In this document: in pieces, positions 56,697 through 64,000 of the stretch | How the letters are laid out: each line of letters begins with the position of its first letter | Numbering within the stretch: the stretch's first letter is position 1 | Source of the DNA: Blasia pusilla | Taxonomy: Eukaryota > Marchantiophyta > Marchantiopsida > Blasiales | NCBI GenBank assembly: GCA_050084515.1 | Contig: CM114271.1 | Location: 55,924,001 to 55,988,000, forward strand | Direction: 5' to 3' | DNA length: 64,000 nt | The notes under the pieces: generated by a model | Seen by the model: only the letters and a program-made list of their open reading frames with translations | Told to the model about the DNA's origin: nothing | Database searches by the model: none | Translations under genes and position numbers: made by a program

Positions 56697-57930
56697 TTGA
56701 TTGAGGGACATGTCCATGCAGAGGATACTCCCGTTCCTGACATTTCTATGGAGAGGAGTGTTATGGTAGTTGCATCATTCCGTGGAGGAGAGGTGCCGCT
56801 GTGGGGCTCGACTGAGGAGCTTCAACGATTGGCAAATGCGCACGTGCAGACCGCGTGGAGCGAGGCGTTTGCACCAGAGCGTGACGGGTGTGAGAAACCC
56901 GAGGTAGCGGGGAGTGCTACGATGACACCCTTGGATACGACACCCATTGTGTGGTGTACCCCGGAGGAGGGTATTCGAGTGTTAGATCTCTTTGGAGGGA
57001 TTAGCACCGGGTTATTTCTTTGTTTTGCAGAGCAGAGTGCGAGTCTGGAAGATTTTGTATGTGGAGAGTGATGATGTTGCGAGGGCGCGTCTCACTACGA
57101 TATGTGGCGCAATTACGCCTACGTTTTCCCGACTTATTGTCAAGGCGTCCGCAGATCAGGGTACGAGTTCCCTCTTGAGGGATATTTTGTTGTTGGGGTG
57201 CAGGACTTAGAGCGGGTAGGGACCATTGATTTGGTCATTGCCGGTTGGCCATGTCGGGGCAATCGAGTCGGACGAGGCGGGTTGGCGACACTCGGTCCAT
57301 GTTATTTTGGGAGATGTTGAGGGTCTTACGGCAGTTGCAGGAGCACCAATCTTGTTCTCCAGCCTACATTCTGGAGAATGTGCCGATCTTAGGAGACTCT
57401 AGGTCACGGGTCGTGACGAGTGCTCATCAAATGCGTGCGTGGATCGGCCCAGCAGTGTTCTTGGATGCGGCGAGTGTAGGTTCTAGAGCCCATCGCCCGC
57501 GTCTATGGTGGACCAACTTGGTGCCCCATGCGGTGTTATGGAGGGCGTATGCGAGAGTGGAGCGCCCCTCCCCGTTGTTAGTGGATTCCATTCTTGATCC
57601 AGGTCGTCGATCACAGGCAGTGAGGCACGATGATCGACCACCGCTGGCTGTGGTCAACAGGGTAGGCAGGCCGCGGGCATCCTTGCCCACGTTTGTGAGT
57701 TTTCCGTTTCCTATGCATACAAGGAGGCCGGTCCTGGCTTGGTTTGGGATGACCAGGTTCAGCGGTTGGTGGAGCCCAACGCCGACGAGAGAGAGCGGCG
57801 ATGGGATTTCCCACGAGGAGTGACAAAGCGGTACCATCGGTGTCGAGAGGCATCACGACGCCATGTCTTGGGTCAGGCGATGGACCTGAACTGCTTGACA
57901 TGGATCCTTAGCTTGGGAGTGGCTGAGCAG
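56697..57930 (+). pseudogene. C5-cytosine DNA methyltransferase domain inside pol
   Basis: Motifs appear in the usual C5 order across three frames: I GIRVLDLFGGISTGL (near 56965), II LYVESDDVAR (near 57053), IV IDLVIAGWPCRGN with the catalytic Pro-Cys (near 57225), VI YILENVPILGDSRSR (near 57363), VIII VGSRAHRPRLWWTNL (near 57476), and IX-X FPRGVT and RHVLGQAMDLNCLTWIL (near 57810-57915). The closing motif resembles DNMT3/DRM-like enzymes more than DNMT1, but this is by eye. The catalytic residues are present; about three frame changes separate the blocks. Methyltransferases inside retrotransposons are known from charophytes and dinoflagellates (de Mendoza and colleagues, 2018). Confidence 0.85.
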
Positions 57931-58256
57931 CGTCGTATGAGATTGCGACAGATCACAACGGTTGCGTTGGTGAGCCCCATGCCTACCAAGACGGTGGAGG
58001 CAGTGGCTGGGGGCGAGACCCGAGGAGATCTACGCACCAGGGGAGATCGGCAGAGACACCCTTGGACTTCTTGGGATGTTTTGAAGGTACGCAAGGAGAT
58101 GATAGCCACAAAGATCGGCGTGGTTTTGCACTTCGCACGTGGAGGAGATCGAGTTGGCATTTGGCTGCAGGAGAGCGGCCGAGTGTTGTTGTTAGAGATG
58201 GGGTTGCACCATAGCAACCACCGATACCCGCGCCGGAGAGTCCTACCGTAGTCACG

Positions 58257-59110
58257 ATGGAGACTTGGGAGCCAGATATGGGCCCTAAGTTGACAGGAGG
58301 AGAGCCGCGCCGAATACATCAGTTCCTCAGGAGTTATAGGAGCGCTGCGTTTAGCATGGAGGATTTGGTACGCTTGAAGGGAGCGGGGATCCGCATTGAG
58401 TTGTCGAGTGATATGCCGATCTTCCGACGACCCTACAAGTCTGATGATATGGAGAGGGCTCGATTGAGTAGGAGCCAAGACTTGTTGGAGCAGACTAGTG
58501 GAGATGTCGCATGGGGAGTATGCATCCGCCACCTGTCATGCCCGCCAAGAAGGATGTGCATGGCAACTGGACGGATAGGCGGATGTGTGGGGATTACCGA
58601 CCTATCAATCGGCAGACGAAGTCCGCTAGGTATGCCATGCCCACCCCTGAGGAGATCTTTGATGCGATTGGTCACGCAAAGGTCTTGATTCATTGATTTA
58701 GTTAGTCGATACCATCACCGCCTATCGATTGGAGGATAGGCGTAAGACGGCATTTTGGGGCATCGATCCTCACGGGAAGGATTGTTTGTACCAAAGTGGC
58801 GGTTCTTACCATTTGGTAAAGAACGCCCGGCTGAGTTTCAGAGGGTCATGGATAGGATCTTGGCTCGCCTGGATTTTGCTAGGTGTTATATTGATGACAT
58901 CGTAGTCTTTAGCGCCACGATTGAGGAGCATGAGCAACATCTAGAGGAGGTGTTTTGACGATTGCAATTACATGGGCTGAAGCTACATCCAGGCAAGTGC
59001 AAGTTCTTCTACGACCAGATTGAGTACTTGGGTCATACGATATACCCAGGGGGCCTTGGTGTTCAGCAGACAAAGGTAGAGGCTATCTCACGCATTCCAC
59101 GCCCTACGAT
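58257..59110 (+). pseudogene. Ty3-type reverse transcriptase
   Basis: Recognisable blocks are PIFRRPYKSDDMERA, VMPAKKDVHGNW, RMCGDYRPINRQT, YAMPTPEEIFDAIGHAK, RFLPFGKERPAEFQRVMDR and the active site CYIDDIVVFSATIEEHEQH. Stops near 58693-58704, 58956 and 59112 and at least two frame changes interrupt it. YIDD with IVVFS is typical of Ty3/gypsy. Confidence 0.85.
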
Positions 59111-59117
59111 GTGAGCC

Positions 59118-60022
59118 GTGTTCGCGCATTCATGGATTGGCGACATTCTATCGGCGACACGTCAAGGGATTGATTCGATTATGGCACTGACCTTGCTCAC
59201 CAAGGTGGATCACGAGTGGCACTGGGGGATGAGCAGAGCGAGCATTTCGATTGCTCAGGACGAGTTGGCGTCCGAACCCATCTTGAGGAGACCGATCGGG
59301 CGTCCTTTCGATTGCACAGATTGGAGCATGTTGGGGCTTGGAGCGGTGCTCACCCAGCATGATGATGAGGGTAGAGAGTTTGTGGTGGCTTACGCTAGCC
59401 GCTCGAACAACGCTGCAGAGGCGAAGTTCACCTCGTATGAGGGTTAGTGCTTGGCTGCGGTGTGGGCTGTCACGCATTTCAGGTGTTACTTATCCGGCAA
59501 CCCCTTTACCATCATCACTGATCATCAACCACCAAGTGGTTGATGGAGTCCGACAAGCTTACAGGGAAGCTTGCGAGATGGGCTCTGTTGTTGCAGGAGT
59601 ATGATTTTCAGGTGGTACATAGACCTGGAACGCTCAACCAGGATGCAGATGGGTTGAGTCGTAATCCATGCTCGAGTCAACGAGATGCGACTGGAGCTCG
59701 ATGGCATGGAGAGAGTGATGAGGAGTCGATGCCAGGATGGCATGCGTCAGCCTATTTAGGCATGTTGGCTATGGAGAGCCATAGTGTGGAGACTTCGATG
59801 GCGAGGTCTAGTGGAGAGTCTTTGGATCCCGAGGCCAGTGAGGACACGACAAGTGGCCGAGATATTCATGATGATGGAGTAGTCTTAGAGTACCTTCGTA
59901 CTGGCAGCCTTGCGAGCACCATGGATGCTAGAGAGCGGGATCGGATCCTTCAGCGGGCCAGACGGTTCCGTTGGGAGGGGACACATGTTTTGAGGGTTTG
60001 GGAGGATGGCGAGTACGCGTAG
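59118..60022 (+). pseudogene. RNase H and linker to integrase
   Basis: RNase H blocks are FDCTDWSMLGLGAVLTQHDD, YASRSNNAAEAKFTSYEG (stop directly after) and ITDHQPP. Then comes LARWALLLQEYDFQVVHRPG with ADGLSRNP. The last open frame (59540-60022) ends in a linker with ERDRILQRARRFRWEG. Frame changes occur near 59447 and 59535. Confidence 0.8.
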
Positions 60023-60760
60023 TGCGCATCCTTTGCAGAGCACGACTAGTGCAAAGCATGCCCACGAGGAGTTGGGTCACTTTGGGGTGAAGCGGACGTA
60101 TAGCTTGCTCAGATTCAGATATTGGTGGCGAGGAAATGCATCGCGTTAGCGCTTTGTTGCCAGGTGCATGGTGTGTGATCGGGTCCGAGCATCATTCAAT
60201 GCTCCGACTCACGATTGCATCCATTACCGATCATGAGCTTAGGGTATAGATGGAGTTTGGATTTTGCAGACCTTTGCCCCTTGACGGAGCGTCACGATCG
60301 TTATGTGTTGGTGATGGTGAGCACTTCTCAAAGTGGATCGAGTTGGTTGCATTGCCCGACAAAGCAAGTGAGGGAGTAGCTTATGCCTTCCTTGACAGAG
60401 TGTTGAGTCATTATGGCGCACTGAGTTGAGGTGTTGATGACAGGTACCGAGTTTCGTGGTGAGTTCCAGGCCTTGTGTGATCGGGCGTTGATCGACCACC
60501 GTGACGACTTCGCGAGATCATCCCGAGGCGGATGGATTAGCGGAGAGAGTTGTGGGAGACAATGAAGAGGGTTTACACAAGTATGGCTTGCAGAGAGGTC
60601 ACCTAGAGATTGGGACCTCTGTTGCCATGGTTGGCGATGGGATCTGATTCAGCAAGGGCATCCTTAGCGTCTTTTTCACCGTACTTGCTACTTTATGGCG
60701 AGAGCCGATTTACTGCGGCCATTCGTCGAGATGTTGGTGAGGTCTGAACCTTGATGACCC
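60023..60760 (+). pseudogene. Degenerate integrase
   Basis: A zinc-binding remnant HEELGHFGVKRTYSLL with a following CMVCDRV indicates the H2C2 finger. The core is heavily broken; near 60515-60570 HPEADGLAERVVG matches the third catalytic block (Glu). The first two Asp blocks are not readable with confidence. The integrase identity argues against a tyrosine-recombinase (DIRS) element. Confidence 0.65.
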
Positions 60761-60866
60761 AGATGTATGGGTGCGAGCATGTTCTCGAGGGCTGAGTTAT
60801 TTTGGAGAGTGATGCCCATAGCGTTCGAGAACTTGGCGATTGCACAAAGATCGGATACGTTGAGGT

Positions 60867-61280
60867 ATGCGACTATTCGAGGTGGTGGTTATCGACCAAC
60901 TATCCGGAGGTTTCATCAGGAGATTATGTCTATTTGTAGCGACGGCACCGACGGCGTTGGATGTGATCGCAGGCGCACTATCCCGAGTGCGTGACATTTT
61001 GCCATCGGGTGTTCTCTTTTTGGAGGGACGCGATGGTATGGTATGGAAGGACCATGTGCGTAATTGTGCGCCATGTCACCTTCCTAACATTGATGGTACA
61101 GTAGATCCAAGCTTAGTAGTAGTTCCTGCAGGCTTGCGTTGTATGTTGTGTGGTTCTGCCCGTGGTGCGGCCACGATGCTAGTCTGTGATGGGTGTTCCA
61201 GAGGATGGCATATGGCATGTTTGACGCCACCTCTCACTAGGGTTCCTCAGGGACGATGGATGTGTCCCAGATGTACATAG
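60867..61280 (+). CDS. C-terminal PHD finger
   Basis: Open frame ending CMLCGSARGAATMLVCDGC, then RGWHMACLTPPL, then GRWMCPRCT and a stop. The cysteine and histidine spacing (C2, C2, H-C, C2) is that of a PHD zinc finger. PHD fingers bind histone H3 tails. At the end of pol it takes the place that a chromodomain has in chromoviruses, suggesting a role in choosing insertion sites. It is uninterrupted in this copy. Confidence 0.85.
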   Translation: MRLFEVVVIDQLSGGFIRRLCLFVATAPTALDVIAGALSRVRDILPSGVLFLEGRDGMVWKDHVRNCAPCHLPNIDGTVDPSLVVVPAGLRCMLCGSARGAATMLVCDGCSRGWHMACLTPPLTRVPQGRWMCPRCT

Positions 61281-61450
61281 AGAAGGTAGTTCTACATTCC
61301 GACTTGTGTCTATGACATGGATGACAAGGAGGCGACTAACGATGGGGCCACATGAGCACCCGGTCTTCTTGCTCTTAGCGTCCGAGAGATGTATGTCATG
61401 GTAGGTAGGGATAGATGGCTATTTGGAGTTAGAGGGACCTATCCACCAGC

Positions 61451-61460
61451 TAGGGGGGCG
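61451..61460 (+). promoter_or_regulatory. Possible polypurine tract
   Basis: TAGGGGGGCG immediately precedes segment B1, the position expected for a plus-strand primer. Confidence 0.5.
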
Positions 61461-61588
61461 ATTGGAGATATTTTGGTTCTTCTTGTCTCGTTGTTTGGAT
61501 GCCATGAGTTAGCATGGGATCATGCGTGTTTGTGTGTGTGTTCGGTGATAGCGATGTATGTTGTGTAGCGATGTGTATGCGCACGACA
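61461..61588 (+). repeat. Terminal repeat segment B1
   Basis: 128 bp from ATTGGAGATATTTTGG to GCGCACGACA. It matches B2 (62105-62232) with two differences seen. Two extra bases (AC) separate it from A2. Confidence 0.92.
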
Positions 61589-61590
61589 AC

Positions 61591-62232
61591 TGTCACGTCT
61601 TTTAGGATAGATCGGTGGGATCTAATAGAGCGCCTTCATGAGTAGTGGAGGACATGCCCAGTAGGTTGAGGGTGACCTGCTGAGGCCCTTGGAAACCTGA
61701 GATAGTAGGTTTCCCCTTCGTTTCGGCTCATTTGGAGCCATATTGAGGAACTTACTATTTTAGGTAAGTACCATTTTGAGTATATGATCGACTTACTATT
61801 TTTGGTAAGTGGCCCTTGACCTCCTACATCAGGTCAAGAGCCAAGGAGGTGACTTGGGAGAATAGGTTACCATGGAGAGAGCTTGGGAGAGGAGAGGGGT
61901 ATACCTCAAGGAGAGAGAGCTTGAGAGCTCATTCTCTCTTTGTTGAACCTCTTGGCATAAGGCGGCAGAGCTATGGTACCTTGCCTTGTGAGTGTAACCC
62001 AAGCCTCTCATTAGGAGAGTGGGTTTGGTTTGACATGAGAGAGAGTGCACACCTTTGAGAGCTATGGTGTGAGATGGTGGAGAGAGAGATTGGATCTTAC
62101 TTTAATTGGAGATATTTTGGTTCTTCTTGTCTCGTTGTTTGGATGCCATGAGTTAGCATGGGATCATGCGTGTTTGTGTGTGTGTTCGGTGACAGCGATG
62201 TATGTTGTGTAGCGATGTGTATGCGTACGACA
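61591..62232 (+). repeat. Terminal repeat A2-B2 (complete 3-prime repeat)
   Basis: A2 (61591-62104) is followed directly by B2 (62105-62232), starting TGTCACG and ending GTACGACA, then the CCTT target duplication. Confidence 0.92.
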
Positions 62233-62437
62233 CCTTGATGGGTAGCTCGAATCGTCTCACGATCGTTCAGTCGAACCGTCTCGCTCTCGTTCGGTCAAAC
62301 CGTCTCGCTCTCGTTCCCTCGTATCGACTCGCGATGACTCGCCGTGTGAAACGCCCCTTGGTATCGATCAGCTGCTGCGCGGGAGAGAGGGGAATGGAGA
62401 TTGCCAAATGAGAAACCGAAAATGAGCAATTTCTGCC
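62233..62437. other. Gene A 5-prime leader of MULE copy 4, displaced
   Basis: Continues the sequence broken at 51923 (CTTGATGGGTAGCTCG...). It contains the repeated TCGAACCGTCTCGCTCTCGTTC leader unit. It is now 10.3 kb from the gene A start codon. Confidence 0.7.
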
Positions 62438-62446
62438 CTATTTATA
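62438..62446 (-). promoter_or_regulatory. TATA box of gene A, copy 4
   Basis: TATAAATAG on the minus strand. The Ty3-type insertion now lies between it and gene A. Confidence 0.6.
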
Positions 62447-62535
62447 CTTTTCTAGCCATTGGGCTGACCGTTGGGTCCCGTCGTCCTTTCGACGGCGACG
62501 TGCCGGAGGTTACGGAAGTCCGGACGTGAAAAATG

Positions 62536-63095
62536 GCAACCCGTCAAAGTCCGACAGGTTGCGCGCCTCCGCCGTCCTGGGTACGTTGCCATGTGCGCGA
62601 GCAACCCGTTGGAGATCGACGGGTTGAGCGCCTCCGTCGTCTTCGGACAAGAACGCGAGGTACTCGCGCAACCCGTCGGAGACCGACATGTTGCGCGCCT
62701 CCGCCGTGTTCGGACAAGAATGGGACGTACCCGCGCAATCCGTCGGAGACCGTTGGGTTGCACGCTTCCCTCGTCAAGGGTTAACAACGCGAGCTTCCCG
62801 CGCAACTCGTCGGAGTCCGACAGGTTGCACACTTCCTTCATGTAAGCACCACAAGGCGAGGCCCTTGTGCAACCCGTTGGAGGGCGACGGGTTGCACGCC
62901 TCGCCATCTTTGGGCAAATAGGTGCGGCACCCGCGGAACTCGTCGGGAACAGACGGTTTGCACGCCTCTGGCATCTTTGGGCAAGAAGGAGCAGTATCCG
63001 AGCAACTCGTCGGAGAGCGACAGGTTGCCAGCTTTGACCATGTTTGCGTTTGAAGGTAAGGCAGAAGTGTGCAACCCGTCCGAAGCTGACGGGTT
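62536..63095. repeat. Palindromes in the divergent promoter, copy 4
   Basis: Same series as 6624-7110 and 31516-32180, with arms around 62536, 62600, 62668, 62803, 62870 and 63070. Confidence 0.85.
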
Positions 63096-63324
63096 GGAGG
63101 CTTTGGTTAGCTTGGGTTAATTATTGAGTTACCAGGACTTTGACAGGTTCCAAAAAAATGAAGTGTGCTTCGCAACCCACGTCTCTGCTTCCCAGATCCG
63201 GTAACACATTGCAACAAAATTGAATCTGTTGCAACAGAATTGGATCCATTATATTAGACAATATCACCTACCGAATTCATCTTGTCTATAAAAATCTGTC
63301 AGGAGTATTTGTTTTCCTATTCAC

Positions 63325-63330
63325 TATAAA
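63325..63330 (+). promoter_or_regulatory. TATA box of gene B, copy 4
   Basis: TATAAA followed by an expanded CATTCT tract and the gene B start at 63412. Confidence 0.65.
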
Positions 63331-63411
63331 TTAAAAATTCTCATTCTCATTCTCATTCTCATTCTGATTCTCTTTCTCATTCTCACCCTCCTCCCGTACG
63401 AAATTTATGGG

Positions 63412-64000
63412 AATGGATAATTATGTTAAGCTCACTTGTGGCAGTCATCTAGCGGCCCTTCTTCAATGAGAAATCATTCGACCGCAAGCTCGTGAGTCTT
63501 TCATAGCAGTGGATGAAAATTTTCTCTCTGTTCGATTTCTTCTCCAAATTGGAACCATCTTTGTATCCAAAGATGTTAGGGTGGACGGTACAGAAGACAT
63601 AGTAGGTGAGAAGGTCCATCCAGTGACCTCAGACCATAAAGTATGGAATCTCCTACCTCTAGCAAATGGTCAATAGAGAGTTTACGGCCTACCCCTGAAT
63701 TCGTCTGTTTCCCAAGTAGACGGTCTAGATTTCCTAGTGCTCCGAGCTCTACGTTTGCAACTCCAAGCTCTGCAGCTCCGGCTTCGACTCCAACTTCACA
63801 CGCTCGTATCAATGTTCTTCCCGAAGAGATTCCGGATGTTATCAACCTCAGTGGATCTGTCGGACACCAAAAGGCCCTCTGTCCGCCTACTCATTCATCT
63901 TGCGAGTATCAGGCAATAGTTTGCTTTCGTCTCTGGCCTTGAAAATGTTCAAGCACATTCTTGTCAACGAGCTGCCGCCCACGTACGATGGTAATTGCAT
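63412..64000 (+). pseudogene. Gene B, copy 4, 5-prime part (cut by the window edge)
   Basis: Starts MDNYVKLTCGSHLAALL. A TGA falls at codon 19 (CTTCAATGA, where others have CTTCCTCAATCAG or similar) and a TAG near 63673. Homology continues through the Ser/Pro linker to the window end, before the zinc region. Confidence 0.7.

Larger units (their letters stand above)
51924..62232 (+). mobile_element. Ty3-type retrotransposon with C5 DNA methyltransferase and PHD finger
   Basis: 10,309 bp, flanked by CCTT (51920-51923 and 62233-62236). The empty site is seen in related MULE sequence (GTCGCCTTGATG). Order: terminal repeat A1, leader, gag with zinc knuckle, retropepsin, C5 methyltransferase, reverse transcriptase, RNase H, integrase, PHD finger, G-run, B1, A2, B2. 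It contains none of the MULE palindromes and is richer in G+C. A1/A2 and B1/B2 are nearly identical, yet the coding region has many stops and frameshifts. Confidence 0.85.
43952..64000 (+). mobile_element. MULE copy 4 (right end outside the window)
   Basis: The left end GGGGGCTAGTATTCTGG matches copies 2 and 3. It contains the left-end ORF (interrupted by a solo LTR), gene A, a 10.3-kb Ty3-type insertion, the promoter and the start of gene B. Without its two insertions it aligns throughout with copy 3. Confidence 0.85.

Noticed and set aside
51924-62232. Classification as a DIRS/PAT tyrosine-recombinase element because of the split repeats
   Set aside because: Integrase finger and core remnants, Ty3-type RT and RNase H and a 4-bp target duplication all point to an integrase element. 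No tyrosine recombinase was seen.
1-64000. Host protein-coding genes, tRNA or rRNA genes
   Set aside because: Every readable protein belongs to a transposon or is unrecognised within one. No tRNA or rRNA signature was found by eye.

Overview
This is repeat-dense nuclear DNA from a eukaryote. GT-AG introns, Ty3/gypsy retrotransposons and Mutator-like DNA transposons are visible, and I see no ordinary host gene, rRNA or tRNA. My best guess is a charophyte-grade green alga such as Chara. The guess rests mainly on a Ty3-type retrotransposon that carries a C5-cytosine methyltransferase, a combination reported from charophytes and dinoflagellates. The species is not proven by the sequence.

The dominant component is one large Mutator-like (MULE) transposon family, present as four main copies plus inverted fragments: copy 1 (1-11515, left end off-window), copy 2 (14748-21848, internally deleted and truncated), copy 3 (24233-36910, both ends visible) and copy 4 (43952 to beyond 64000). 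Copy 3 is 12,678 bp long. It lies in the integrase gene of a minus-strand Ty3 element and is flanked by the 9-bp direct repeat TGTTCTGTC, the target-site length typical of MULEs. Each fuller copy has two divergent genes around a shared promoter with a TATA box on each strand. Gene A runs leftward in four exons. It encodes a Lys-rich and coiled-coil N-terminus, a ParB-like segment, and a permuted (beta-order) N6/N4 DNA-methyltransferase-like domain. Gene B runs rightward. It encodes a transposase with a Cys-rich N-terminal zinc region, a MULE-like catalytic core and a C-terminal SWIM zinc finger. Introns, promoter and ends are packed with 25-bp palindromes (arm CAACCCGTCGGA, one central base, then the reverse complement), sometimes at about 63-bp spacing and folded into larger nested palindromes.

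Other elements are nested in and between these copies. A minus-strand Ty3 element (21849-24232 and 36911-38385) is split by MULE copy 3. Two related solo LTRs lie at 41400-42637 (TSD TACAC) and 45308-46496 (TSD CAATC). A head-to-head pair of LTR fragments occupies 41160-42924. A 10.3-kb Ty3-type element (51924-62232, TSD CCTT) sits between the promoter and start codon of gene A in MULE copy 4. It carries gag, protease, a C5 DNA methyltransferase, reverse transcriptase, RNase H, integrase and a PHD finger. Its terminal repeats have the unusual order A1...B1-A2-B2.

Almost every gene copy has stops or frameshifts, so most are called pseudogenes. The reading is of self-nesting transposons in which two unrelated families each carry DNA-methyltransferase machinery: an N6/N4-like one in the MULE and a C5 one in the retroelement.
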